Source of the DNA: CBDAPI01 sp964565865
Lineage (GTDB): Bacteria > Acidobacteriota > UBA6911 > RPQK01 > CBDAPI01
NCBI GenBank assembly: GCA_964565865.1
Contig: CAZMGM010000009.1
Location: 1 to 64,000, forward strand
Direction of reading: 5' to 3'
Length of the DNA stretch: 64,000 bases
Part shown: piece by piece, positions 25,599 to 33,361 of the stretch
Layout: the number at the start of each line of letters is the position of its first letter
How positions within the stretch are numbered: position 1 is the stretch's first letter
Program-made: the position numbers and the translations under genes
The notes under the pieces: generated by a model
What the model saw: the letters and a program-made list of their open reading frames with translations, nothing else
Databases searched by the model: none
What the model was told of the DNA's origin: nothing

Positions 25599-25892
25599 AT
25601 GGCTAAGGTTTTCATTCCGACCCCACTCAGACAATATGTCGACGACCAGGACACGGTGGAAGTGAGCGGCCAGACAGTGGACGGAGTGCTGGCACAACTG
25701 GTTGAGCAGCACGTCCAGCTTCAGAAGCACCTGTATGACGATCAGGGCCGTTTGCGCCGGTTCGTAAACGTGTATCTCAACGACGAGGACATCCGCTATC
25801 TGCAAAAGGGGGAGACTCCAGTTCAGGAAAGCGACGAAGTTAGCATTGTCCCGGCTATCGCCGGAGGTGCTCAGACCGGGAGATCGAAATGA
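25599..25892 (+). CDS. MoaD/ThiS-family sulfur carrier with C-terminal extension
   Basis: A 97-residue ubiquitin-like sulfur carrier. The beta-grasp pattern is clear (VDDQDTVEVSGQTVDGVLAQL, RFVNVYLNDEDIRYLQ, VQESDEVSIVPAIAGG). Carriers of this family are activated by adenylation and thiocarboxylation of a C-terminal Gly-Gly; here seven residues (AQTGRSK) follow the GG, so a protease would be needed to expose it, as for carriers processed by JAMM/Mec proteases. It resembles CysO more than MoaD. A strong AGGAG precedes the ATG, and the stop overlaps the MoeB-like start (ATGA). Confidence 0.85.
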   Translation: MAKVFIPTPLRQYVDDQDTVEVSGQTVDGVLAQLVEQHVQLQKHLYDDQGRLRRFVNVYLNDEDIRYLQKGETPVQESDEVSIVPAIAGGAQTGRSK

Positions 25893-27031
25893 ACGGGCTG
25901 ACCCCCGAGGAAACCCAGCGGTATAGCCGCCATCTGATGCTTCCCGAAGTGGGAACGGAAGGACAGGAAAAGCTCAAGAACTCGAGTGTTCTCTGCATCG
26001 GAGCTGGGGGTCTTGGGTCGCCGATGGCCCTTTATCTGGCTGCTGCTGGTGTGGGGCGGCTTGGCCTGATTGATTTTGACGTGGTTGAATTCAGCAACCT
26101 GCAGCGCCAGATCATCCATTTTACCAGCGACGTGGGACGTCCCAAGTTGACATCCGCGCGGGAAAAGCTGGAAGCGATCAATCCTAATGTTAGTGTCGAG
26201 GCTCACGAGTTCCGTCTCAGTTCTGAGAACGCACTGGACCTGTTCTGGAACTACGATGTTGTCGCCGACGGAACCGATAACTTTCCGACCCGCTACCTGG
26301 TCAATGATGCATGTATTCTGACGGGTAAGCCAAACGTGTACGGCAGCATTTTCCGGTTCGAAGGGCAGGCTTCTGTCTTCGGGGTTCCCGGCGGGCCTTG
26401 CTACCGCTGCCTCTATCCCGAGCCTCCGCCTCCGGGACTCGTCCCCTCCTGTGCTGAAGGAGGAGTTCTCGGGGTCTTGCCCGGAATGGTCGGAACCGTT
26501 CAGGCCACCGAGGTGATCAAGCTGCTGCTTGGAATCGGACAGACCTTGGTGGGAAGGCTACTGCTCTTTGATGCTCTCGAGCTCAACTTCCGCGAAGTCA
26601 AACTTCGCGCCGATCCCGCCTGCCCGATTTGTGGAGAACATCCGACCATTGACAAGCTGATCGACTACGAGCAATTCTGCGGAGTTGGGCAGGACGGGAA
26701 AGAAGAGCAGGCCATGGTTGAAGTCACACCTGTTGAGGTGCAGGCAGAGTTGGAGGCAGGCCGGGAACTCGTTATCCTCGACGTCCGTAATCCGTATGAA
26801 ATCGACATCTGCCGGATCGAGGGTTCTGTCGTTATCCCCCTTCCAGAGCTTCTGCAAAGGGTCAACGAACTGGATCGTGACCAGGAAATGGTAGTGCACT
26901 GCAAATCGGGTGCCCGGAGTGCCAGGGCGATTCAGCAGCTGCAGGAACATGGATTCTCAAAGTTGAGGAATCTCCACGGAGGCATACTAGCCTGGGCCAG
27001 GGACGTCGATCCGTCACTGCCGACCTATTGA
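25889..27031 (+). CDS. moeB: MoeB/ThiF-type adenylyltransferase with rhodanese domain
   Basis: E1-like enzyme that adenylates the C-terminus of a MoaD/ThiS-type carrier and can supply sulfur through its rhodanese domain. In its 380 residues the N-terminal two-thirds is the ThiF fold: ATP site GAGGLGSPMALYLAAAGVG, IDFDVVEFSNLQRQ, the ADGTDNFPTRY loop and a CxxC pair (CPIC near 248). The C-terminal ~105 residues are a rhodanese domain with active-site Cys in VVHCKSGARSA. It is coupled to the carrier gene by overlap, so the two form a functional pair for molybdopterin, thiamine or cysteine synthesis. Confidence 0.93.
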   Translation: MNGLTPEETQRYSRHLMLPEVGTEGQEKLKNSSVLCIGAGGLGSPMALYLAAAGVGRLGLIDFDVVEFSNLQRQIIHFTSDVGRPKLTSAREKLEAINPNVSVEAHEFRLSSENALDLFWNYDVVADGTDNFPTRYLVNDACILTGKPNVYGSIFRFEGQASVFGVPGGPCYRCLYPEPPPPGLVPSCAEGGVLGVLPGMVGTVQATEVIKLLLGIGQTLVGRLLLFDALELNFREVKLRADPACPICGEHPTIDKLIDYEQFCGVGQDGKEEQAMVEVTPVEVQAELEAGRELVILDVRNPYEIDICRIEGSVVIPLPELLQRVNELDRDQEMVVHCKSGARSARAIQQLQEHGFSKLRNLHGGILAWARDVDPSLPTY

Positions 27032-27056
27032 GCCGTCCACCTTTGCGAGTTCCCGC

Positions 27057-27085
27057 GCGCAACTTCCACCAGGGACTGCTAGGGC
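27057..27085 (+). repeat. REP-like repeat, single copy
   Basis: CGCGCAACTTCCACCAGGGA followed by CTGCTAGGG: close match to the core, in the 47-bp gap between convergent moeB and the MobA-like gene, overlapping the latter's 3' end slightly. Confidence 0.65.
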
Positions 27086-27735
27086 AAGCCGAGCCAGTGA
27101 CCTCGGCTCCTCCAATAGCGCACGTCTTCTGGGCTGTTCAGGTTGGCCAGGATTCCCTCGTCCTCGACCTCGACCAGGCGGATCGAGACGGCGTGGCGTC
27201 GGACCACGAAATTGGCCCCTTCTTCAAGGGGAGCAGCCAACAGGTCGGGTAGGAATGAAGACCCAAAGACAACTGGATGGCCCTTTTCCCCGTTACTTGT
27301 TGGGATAAGGATGCGGTCGGGGCTGTCCAGGTGAAGAGACGTGAGTCTCAACAGCGTAGAAGTGGCAACCAGGGGATGATCCACGGGATGCATGAGCACA
27401 CCGGAAGTGGACTGAAGTTGCTTCAGGGCGAGCTGCAAGCTGGACAAGGGCCCTTTTTCAGGTCGCCTGTTGATCAACACAACGGCCTCCGGGATTTCCG
27501 GACTCAAGTACGTGGCCAGTTCCTGGGAAACGACGAGGTGAGGTGCAAGGCCGCAATCGAGATGTTGATTCAGAATCCTCTCCCAGGCCTGCTCAGTGGG
27601 TGAGATCTGCAGCAAGGCTTTGTGGCGGCCCAGCCGGGCCGAGCGTCCGGCCGCCAGAATCACCGAAGCCAGCTGGCTGGGGGCAGGGGCCGGTCCGTCG
27701 GAGGAGTTCCGGATTGCAGGCTTCACAGTCCACAA
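27079..27735 (-). CDS. MobA/MocA-like nucleotidyltransferase
   Basis: A 218-residue cytoplasmic NTP-transferase. The glycosyltransferase-A-like nucleotide-binding start is plain (LASVILAAGRSARLGRHKALL), followed by the metal-binding region HPVDHPLVATSTL and the GHPVVFG motif. This pattern is closer to MocA (CTP:molybdopterin cytidylyltransferase) and related YgfJ proteins than to MobA. Convergent with moeB, so the region holds two genes that could serve molybdenum cofactor synthesis. Exact nucleotide and acceptor are not determined. Confidence 0.82.
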   Translation of the reverse strand: MWTVKPAIRNSSDGPAPAPSQLASVILAAGRSARLGRHKALLQISPTEQAWERILNQHLDCGLAPHLVVSQELATYLSPEIPEAVVLINRRPEKGPLSSLQLALKQLQSTSGVLMHPVDHPLVATSTLLRLTSLHLDSPDRILIPTSNGEKGHPVVFGSSFLPDLLAAPLEEGANFVVRRHAVSIRLVEVEDEGILANLNSPEDVRYWRSRGHWLGLP

Positions 27736-27905
27736 TTACCCGTTACATCCCTCCCTGTCAACGGTGGTCGTACAGGCACCGCAGAAAGAAGGAAGCAGGA
27801 AGGCTCTTGGTGGGGCTGCTATACTGGAGTTTTCGTCAAAAGCGCTAGACTCTGGCCCGAGATTGCTAACCTACTGTACTTGCTGCACAGGGCAGGATAA
27901 ACGGG

Positions 27906-28235
27906 ATGTCGATTATAGTTACGGATAACGCAGCAGAGCGCATCAAGGTTGGTGCGGAACAGCAGGGACTGGCCCCAGGTTCCGGTCTACGACTTGGTGT
28001 CAGGGGAGGCGGATGCTCGGGTCTCAGTTACGTGATGCGTTTTGAGGAAGACAGTCGGCCTGGAGACAAGATCTTTGAGAAGCAAGGCGCGCGCGTGTTC
28101 GTAGATCTGAAGAGTTACCTGTATCTCAAAGGGATGACTTTGGACTGGCAAGGAGACCTGATGCAGCAGGGCTTTGCCTTTGTAAATCCGAATGCCAGCA
28201 AGACCTGTAGCTGCGGCCAGTCGTTTATCGTTTGA
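27906..28235 (+). CDS. Iron-sulfur cluster assembly protein, IscA/ErpA type
   Basis: A 109-residue A-type carrier that holds an Fe-S cluster or iron and passes it to target enzymes. The three conserved cysteines are present: one in LGVRGGGCSGLSY and two in the C-terminal CSCGQSF. Length is standard for IscA/ErpA/SufA. There is no isc or suf operon around it; a receiver-like gene follows 18 nt later. NadA and other cluster enzymes in the genome are possible clients, but this is inference. Confidence 0.93.
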   Translation: MSIIVTDNAAERIKVGAEQQGLAPGSGLRLGVRGGGCSGLSYVMRFEEDSRPGDKIFEKQGARVFVDLKSYLYLKGMTLDWQGDLMQQGFAFVNPNASKTCSCGQSFIV

Positions 28236-28253
28236 GAGAAAAATTTAGCCCCG

Positions 28254-28634
28254 GTGTCTACCTCAACATCGGCTAAGAAGTTGAGAGTTTCCAGAATGAT
28301 CGTCGCCTACATCACCGATTTATTTTCCCAGGCGGACATCGGTCAAACAGCCCAGGAGGCCGGCGTAGAGATCAAAGTAGTGACTTCTCTTTACAAGTTT
28401 CTGCCTGAGATTGAAACTAATCCTGCGGCCATTCTCGTCGACCTGAATGCAAAAGGGATCAGTCCCACCTCCCTGATCGTTCAAGTCAAGCAGCGAAAGC
28501 CCCACTTGCCGGTGATTGCCTACGGTCAGAATACTGCCAGAACCCTGCTGGACGGAGCCCGCAGCGCAGGCGCCGACCACGTTTTACAGAAATCCGAGAA
28601 CTCCCTGTCCAGCGTTCTCAGGCAGTTCAGCTGA
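28254..28634 (+). CDS. Receiver-like (CheY-fold) small protein, degenerate
   Basis: A 126-residue protein with a single response-regulator-like domain and no output domain. It shows the alternating beta/alpha pattern: IVAYITDLFSQAD, IKVVTSLYKFL, then AAILVDLNAKG with a candidate phosphoacceptor Asp, HLPVIAYGQN and GADHVLQKSEN with a lysine. The acidic pair at the end of the first strand is reduced to a single Asp, so phosphorylation is uncertain. The start is GTG, or ATG fourteen codons later. It overlaps convergent folB by 8 nt. Confidence 0.6.
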   Translation: MSTSTSAKKLRVSRMIVAYITDLFSQADIGQTAQEAGVEIKVVTSLYKFLPEIETNPAAILVDLNAKGISPTSLIVQVKQRKPHLPVIAYGQNTARTLLDGARSAGADHVLQKSENSLSSVLRQFS

Positions 28635-28992
28635 AGTTCCCACGGGAAACGCGCACAGCAACCTTCCGGACCTGGCCCTCGAGAGATGCAGGAAACTTTT
28701 GAATCTCCACGTCGACTTTTTCAATTCGAGGGTTGCGAAGAACTGCTACGCAGACATGGGCCGCCATAGTTTCCAGCAGGGCACACTCTTTTGTCGCTAC
28801 CTCCTGTTGAACTAAGGCTACGACCGTCTCGTAGTCGATCGAGAGGTCAAGTGAATCAGTGTTGATGGCAGGTTCAGTCGGGAAATGCAATTGTACGGAG
28901 ACTTCCAACGACTGGTATTTAGCCCTTTCCTGGCTGGAGACACCGATCCGTGCTCGACACTTAATACCGTCGATAATAATCTGTCCTGACAC
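28627..28992 (-). CDS. folB: Dihydroneopterin aldolase-like protein
   Basis: Folate-pathway enzyme converting 7,8-dihydroneopterin to hydroxymethyl-dihydropterin. The 121-residue protein has the family pattern: IIIDGIKCRARIGVSSQERAK, the DSLDLSIDYETVV segment, and the catalytic-region ECALLETMAAHVCVAVL, ending with VRKVAVRVSRGNF. In typical FolB the catalytic glutamate is in the LIGV-E-R block, present here as SSQER. Not adjacent to folK, whose substrate it would make. The start ATG is followed upstream by the decayed hydrolase on the same strand. Confidence 0.88.
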   Translation of the reverse strand: MSGQIIIDGIKCRARIGVSSQERAKYQSLEVSVQLHFPTEPAINTDSLDLSIDYETVVALVQQEVATKECALLETMAAHVCVAVLRNPRIEKVDVEIQKFPASLEGQVRKVAVRVSRGNFS

Positions 28993-29006
28993 CGCCGTTT
29001 TTCCTT

Positions 29007-29766
29007 TCAGTGCTCAGCGATTCCCTGGAGACAAGTCCTGACCCGCCTCCAGTATCGGGCGGGCTCCGTTTCGTGGACCTTCCCATGGCCAGAGCCATGG
29101 AGCTGGAACAATTCTTTGGGAAGTGCCAGGAGATTGTAAAGCTCTTCTCCGGCCTGAAAGGGAATCATGGAGTCCTCAACAGCATGGATGAGCAGGACCG
29201 GACAGGAACGATCTGCTAGGAAGCGAATCGTAGGGAATTCGTATTCGGAGAACCGCCTCACCCAGTTCAGGGCCCGGAACCACCGGACCAATCGGTCCTT
29301 ACTCGCAAAACTCCCTTCCAGAATCAGTCCGTTCAGCGCTCGTCTCTGGCAGGCTCGGGCTGTGCCCCCCCAGTGGCCTGCCCCAGTAGACGACTAGAAG
29401 TTCCGGCTCGTACAACTGGGCCCAGAAGTGTCCGAGGAACGCTTCGACGTCCAGATAAAGACCCTGTTTGGTGGGTTGACCTGGACTCTCGCCGTAGCCG
29501 CGGTAGTCCAGGGCTGCAACTCGGCTGCCGCAGGAATAAATCAATTCCAGTAGCGGGCACCAGGTTCCCAGGTTTCCCCGATTGCCGTGACAAAAGAGCG
29601 CCTCAGCAACTGGAGAAAGATGCTCGAGCAGCCAGCCGTGAATGTCGAGATGGTCGAAGGTTTGGACGAAAGAGGATTGAAAGGGTCCCTGTGGCCGGCG
29701 GTTTAGTTTTCGATAGGGAAAGAAGGAAAGCCTCCTTTCCAGCCATCTGACTAGGTTCTGAATCAT
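29007..29766 (-). pseudogene. Alpha/beta hydrolase with frameshift and lost nucleophile
   Basis: The N-terminal half (from MIQNLVRWLERRLSFFPYRK) contains FCHGNRGNLGTW, then VAALDYRGYGESPGQP and YWGRPLGG; the C-terminal half in another frame contains SCPVLLIHAVEDSMIPF and LHGSGHGKVHE. These are the parts of a BEM46/YfhR-like hydrolase. They are separated by a one-base excess in a G7 run at about 29366-29372 (minus strand); a run of 6 would rejoin ...GTARACQRRALNGLILEGSF... In addition the nucleophile motif G-x-S-x-G reads GRPLGG, with proline in place of serine. Both lesions suggest an inactive gene. Confidence 0.8.
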
Positions 29767-29855
29767 GGGTGCCGGGCTCGCTCCGCTCATCCCTGTTCCA
29801 CCTCCCTCTGTCCACAACACATGTTCCATGTTCCCGATTTCACGAAATCCGGAAT

Positions 29856-29897
29856 GCAACTCTTGACTTTAGGCTTGCGACTTCCAACCTTCAACCA
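29856..29897. repeat. Heptad-repeat element (7-nt period)
   Basis: Six consecutive 7-mers: GCAACTC TTGACTT, TAGGCTT, GCGACTT, CCAACCT, TCAACCA. It lies between the divergent hydrolase remnant and the UPF0173 gene. Confidence 0.5.
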
Positions 29898-29991
29898 TTG
29901 TCGCATTGCGGATAGCTTTTCGCTCGAGTACTTTTCAGGGGTTTTACAGACTTGAATGGGCGCGGTATATTCGCCCACAGGAGGCACACAC

Positions 29992-30708
29992 GTGAGCAAT
30001 AGCGTTGAGGTCAAATACCTAGGACACAGCACGTTCATCTTCGAGTCGCCTGGTGGAAAGACGGTTCTCATGGAAGCCTGGGTCGGGAGCAATCCTGCCT
30101 GTCCAGAAGCCGACAGAGAGCTCCCTCCAATCGACGTCATGCTTATCACCCATGGTCACTCCGACCATATTTCAGATGCGGTCGAGATCGCTAGACAGCA
30201 CCAGCCGCAGATCGCCTGCCCCTACGAGCTGGCAGCGTGGTTGGGTGGAAAGGGTGTGGAAAACATTACCGCGATGAACAAGGGCGGATCAGTTGTTTAT
30301 GACGGGATCCGCGCCACCATGGTTGATGCGAAGCACAGCAGCGGATTCATTGAGGAAGATGGAAGCATCGTGTATCTGGGCTCGGCCGCAGGGTTCGTCA
30401 TTCAGTTCGAGAATAACCTCCGAATTTATTACGCCGGGGATACGTGTGTATTTGGAGACATGGCCCTGATTCGAGAGATCTATCAGCCGGACATTGCTTT
30501 TCTCCCCGTCGGAGACCTGTTTACAATGGGACCTGAAGAGGCCGCTCATGCCGTCCGCCTGGTCCAAACGCCCAGGGTCATTCCCATGCACTATGGGACC
30601 TTCCCTATTCTGACGGGCACGCCGGACCAGCTTCTCCCTCTGCTTCCTTCCGGTGTCGAGCTCATCGAGCTGGATCCTGGTGAGGCCTGCACGCTGGGTT
30701 GTTCGTGA
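29992..30708 (+). CDS. Metal-dependent hydrolase, UPF0173 (MBL fold)
   Basis: A 238-residue member of the UPF0173/UlaG-like metallo-beta-lactamase proteins. Signature pieces are VKYLGHSTFIFE, the zinc-binding ITHGHSDHISDA, IYYAGDTCVFGDM and the C-terminal VIPMHYGTFPILTGTP. Biochemical role of the family is not established. I chose the GTG at 29992 because AGGAGG precedes it by about 8 nt; an ATG 36 nt upstream lies before that ribosome site. Its stop overlaps the ygfZ start (TGATG). Confidence 0.88.
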   Translation: MSNSVEVKYLGHSTFIFESPGGKTVLMEAWVGSNPACPEADRELPPIDVMLITHGHSDHISDAVEIARQHQPQIACPYELAAWLGGKGVENITAMNKGGSVVYDGIRATMVDAKHSSGFIEEDGSIVYLGSAAGFVIQFENNLRIYYAGDTCVFGDMALIREIYQPDIAFLPVGDLFTMGPEEAAHAVRLVQTPRVIPMHYGTFPILTGTPDQLLPLLPSGVELIELDPGEACTLGCS

Positions 30709-31685
30709 TGCCCAACACACGCCAGCACGTAGCCGTCCAGCAGTCAGCCGGTATTCTCAATTACTCCAACCGCGGCAAAGTTCTGGTCCAGGGAACCGAC
30801 CACGTCAGTTTTCTGCACTCCATGATCAGCCATGATGTCGAAAAGCTGGAGGAGTATCGAGGTCGCTACGGGACGTTCCTGACCCACACCGGAAAACTGA
30901 TTTGTGACTTCTATTTCTACAAGCTTCGCGAGCACATCCTCGTCGACCTGAACCAGGGTCTTGCTCCCCGGATCGTCGAAGCCCTGAACCGCTTCGTGGT
31001 TATGGACGATGTAGCGCTGGTAGATGAAAGCGGGTCCTGGGACCATATCTCCGTACAGGGGCCGATGGCTGCTACCATCCTGGAGGGTGTTTTTTCAGTG
31101 TCCCCTCCCGCGCAGCGTTACAGGGTTCAAGAAATACCCTCGCAGCAAGCCTTGTTGATCAACAAGGCGGAACTCGCTGAATCGGGCTATGATGTTCTAC
31201 TGCCGAGGGGTGCAGGAGAACCCTGGATCTCTTCTGTGGTGGAAAAGTTTGGATCGTTGGGTGTCCTCGTAGTTGACGAAGAGGTCCGCAACATTCTTCG
31301 GGTGGAGCTCGGAACTCCCTGGTTCGGAGTGGACATGGATGAGAGCAACTATCCGATGGAAGCCGGCCTAGAAGAGTCGATCAGCCTGACCAAGGGGTGC
31401 TTTGTGGGACAGGAGGTTGTGGCGAAGGCAACCCACATCGGTGGTGTACGCAGGCGGTTGGGGAAATTGATCTTTCCTCCTGGGAGCACAATCCCCGAGA
31501 AGGGTGCGAAGGTCATGAAAGAGGAAACCCCTATTGGCTCTGTAACGAGTGGGGTTGAGTCAATCCGATTGCAGAGGCCGATTGCGCTCGCTTACCTGAT
31601 TCAGACTCGCATCTCCACTGGAGACCAGGTAATGGTGCTCGTGAATGGGAAAGCAGTTCCGGCCTGTGTTGTCGAATCCTTCTAA
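30708..31685 (+). CDS. ygfZ: Folate-binding YgfZ/GcvT-like protein
   Basis: A 325-residue GcvT-fold protein that supports folate-dependent maintenance or repair of Fe-S enzymes such as MiaB. The diagnostic KGCFVGQEVV motif is present (near residue 229) with its conserved cysteine, plus the N-terminal LVQGTDHVSFLHSMISHDV region and AYYL-type C-terminal barrel (IALAYLIQTRI). The ATG overlapping the upstream stop is preferred to a TTG nine nt earlier. Coupling with UPF0173 suggests cotranscription. Confidence 0.9.
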   Translation: MPNTRQHVAVQQSAGILNYSNRGKVLVQGTDHVSFLHSMISHDVEKLEEYRGRYGTFLTHTGKLICDFYFYKLREHILVDLNQGLAPRIVEALNRFVVMDDVALVDESGSWDHISVQGPMAATILEGVFSVSPPAQRYRVQEIPSQQALLINKAELAESGYDVLLPRGAGEPWISSVVEKFGSLGVLVVDEEVRNILRVELGTPWFGVDMDESNYPMEAGLEESISLTKGCFVGQEVVAKATHIGGVRRRLGKLIFPPGSTIPEKGAKVMKEETPIGSVTSGVESIRLQRPIALAYLIQTRISTGDQVMVLVNGKAVPACVVESF

Positions 31686-31748
31686 TAGGGGCTGCCCGAA
31701 GAAGCGAAACCAGTCGAAGCAGCAGGGCCTGACAAGGCTGTTGGCCTA

Positions 31749-32363
31749 CTACAAGCGCTTGGCGTAGTACTCAATAACCGACGAGACGTCAACAGGGAAG
31801 GGAACGGAATTTGGCTCAGGGAGGGCCACCACGGTCGCAGTCAGGGTCACATCGTCGAATGCGATCCAGTTAGGACGAATCAGGGAGAGTTCGAGCAGAG
31901 AAGTCGTGATGATGTCAAGTTTCAGGCTTCTTTCTTTTGGTCTGACAACATCACCCAGCTTGACCCTGAAAGAGGACACATCGGTAGTTCGTCCATTGAC
32001 CGTAAAGTGACCGTGATTAACCAGCTGCCTGCTTGCCGGGATCGTCGTGGCGTAGCCAGCTCGAAAAACCACATTGTCAAGCCGTCTTTCCAGGAACTCG
32101 AGGAGCTGTTCGCCGGCCGCCTTGCGGCCCCGTCGGGCCTCGGCGACGAGACGCCGGAACTGTCGTTCTCCCAGCCCGTAGTTGAAGCGAAGCTTCTGTT
32201 TTTCCTTCAACTGAAGACCGTAGTCGGAAAGCTTTCGTCGTCGGGCTCGGCCGTGCTCGCCGGGCGGGAATTCCCGGTTCTTCATCGACTTTCGGGAGAG
32301 GCCGGGCAGATTGAGGCCCAGTGCCCGCATCTTCTTTAGACGTGGTCCCTTATTTCGTGCCAT
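31749..32363 (-). CDS. rpsD: 30S ribosomal protein S4
   Basis: Primary 16S rRNA-binding protein that nucleates small-subunit assembly. The 204-residue sequence is standard: N-terminal GPRLKKMRALGLNLPGL, SDYGLQLKEKQKLRFNYGL, the S4 RNA-binding domain RRLDNVVFRAGYATTIPASRQLVNHGHFTVNG, and the ending IEYYAKRL. It lacks the four N-terminal zinc-ligand cysteines, so it is the zinc-independent form. It is not in the usual rpsM-rpsK-rpsD-rpoA cluster. It has its own strong promoter and a structured leader. Confidence 0.97.
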   Translation of the reverse strand: MARNKGPRLKKMRALGLNLPGLSRKSMKNREFPPGEHGRARRRKLSDYGLQLKEKQKLRFNYGLGERQFRRLVAEARRGRKAAGEQLLEFLERRLDNVVFRAGYATTIPASRQLVNHGHFTVNGRTTDVSSFRVKLGDVVRPKERSLKLDIITTSLLELSLIRPNWIAFDDVTLTATVVALPEPNSVPFPVDVSSVIEYYAKRL

Positions 32364-32476
32364 TCAACATCGACTCCTTGTCCTTTCTGCCGGACCATTG
32401 CGGGCACGGCTCGCCCAGAACGAATCAACCCCGCACGGCGGGTGCCTTGCAGTCGCTCTTTCGGGAGCGAGGAAAA
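32364..32476 (-). promoter_or_regulatory. Structured 5' leader of rpsD
   Basis: About 110 nt between the predicted transcription start and the rpsD ATG. It contains at least two stem-loops: CGCTC/GAGCG near 32455-32470 and CCCGC-ACG-GCGGG near 32428-32440. S4 represses its own synthesis in other bacteria by binding mRNA; a comparable role here is inference. Confidence 0.4.
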
Positions 32477-32482
32477 ACAGAC

Positions 32483-32512
32483 ATTATGGGTGCTTATCGC
32501 GGTCCTTGTCAA
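32483..32512 (-). promoter_or_regulatory. Strong sigma-70-like promoter of rpsD
   Basis: On the minus strand a perfect -35 TTGACA (32507-32512) and -10 CATAAT (32483-32488) are separated by 18 nt. The best promoter match in the window. Confidence 0.75.
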
Positions 32513-32659
32513 CGTCGGAGACTGGTTCTCGTGACCGTATAATGGGGGTTGCCGTGACTGTTTCCGCGGTGCTTCTTCTACCTCCCGAAAATCGCAACTG
32601 TCGCTTCTTTTCACCCTCTCCAAGGCTCGGAGAAGCTACAGTTGACATCCACACGAACT

Positions 32660-32856
32660 CGAATCGGCCAACTCATTGCCTTCAAGATTTTCTTCGAGGC
32701 TGTCAGCTGACCGGGCAACCGCCGAACACGTGAGGCTAGACCCGGATGTGCTCAAGCTGCACACAGAGAGTCACTCCCAGGTGGTCATGAAGCGTTATCG
32801 CTCCGAGATGGAGAGGATATTAGGCTGGCTGTTATCCCCGCAGTCTTCAGCCTGAC
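32660..32856 (+). pseudogene. Possible fragment of an unidentified protein
   Basis: Part of the 483-bp gap between rpsD and the DUF971 gene. Two plus-strand frames read like protein: RIGQLIAFKIFFEAVS (ends TGA), then in a different frame ADRATAEHVRLDPDVLKLH and SQVVMKRYRSEMERILGWLL, ending TGA at 32854. The composition looks coding, but I do not recognise a family. It could be a frameshifted remnant or chance. Confidence 0.25.
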
Positions 32857-33185
32857 GGGTTTGTCAGAGCATCGGCCAGCTGCCGGAGGAACTCGAACGA
32901 ATAGATTCCGCTTTTGTGTCCGTCGCTGAAAGAGAATTGAATCGCGTAGTGGCCAACCTGCTCTGCTCCCGTAACCTGTAAAGGTAACTGGCCCAGGATG
33001 GGGAGCGAAAACTGGTCTTCTTCGGGTGCTCTGGGTGTGGGCCTCTCACCATGGCCCGTGCAGGTGGCACAAGGACAATTGTGGCGAAGAAACGAGGAGG
33101 GGAAGTTCGTCTCGGCTCCGTCATTCCAGGTAATCTTGATGTCTGAAGGTTCTACCAGCCGGATCCTGCGGGGTGTGGGGCTCAA
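32847..33185 (-). CDS. DUF971-domain protein
   Basis: A 112-residue protein made of one DUF971 domain, the same fold as the N-terminal domain of gamma-butyrobetaine hydroxylase. Signature residues are visible: IRLVEPSDIKITWNDGAE, FLRHNCPCATCTG and the C-terminal HKSGIYSFEFLRQL. DUF971 proteins are often encoded beside, or fused to, Mrp/ApbC ATPases, and mrp is the upstream neighbour here on the same strand, supporting a role in Fe-S cluster delivery. The cysteine pair could bind metal. Function unproven. Confidence 0.88.
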   Translation of the reverse strand: MSPTPRRIRLVEPSDIKITWNDGAETNFPSSFLRHNCPCATCTGHGERPTPRAPEEDQFSLPILGQLPLQVTGAEQVGHYAIQFSFSDGHKSGIYSFEFLRQLADALTNPSG

Positions 33186-33189
33186 GGCT

Positions 33190-33361
33190 CAGCAGTCCGT
33201 GGTGAAAGTCCCGCAACCCAAAGGGGAGCAGTGGTTTGCTCTCGTTGGCTGTGTTTCTCGTCGTTGTAAATGACCAAGTATTAACTTTCTCCTCGTGCCT
33301 TGCCAGAAAACGTAGTTCAGTGGCGCGCCACCGCGCTTGACTTTTACCACAAACTGCTAAA
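33190..33361. repeat. Inverted pair of REP-like repeats between mrp and DUF971
   Basis: Left copy (minus orientation) reads GCGGGACTTTCACCACGGAC then TGCTG on the minus strand; right copy (plus orientation, 33334-33361) reads GCTTGACTTTTACCACAAAC then TGCTAA. They face each other about 115 bp apart, giving a 170-bp element with roughly 20-bp terminal inverted repeats and the CTGCT ends outermost, as in REPIN-type elements. It interrupts what would otherwise be a compact two-gene unit. Confidence 0.75.
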
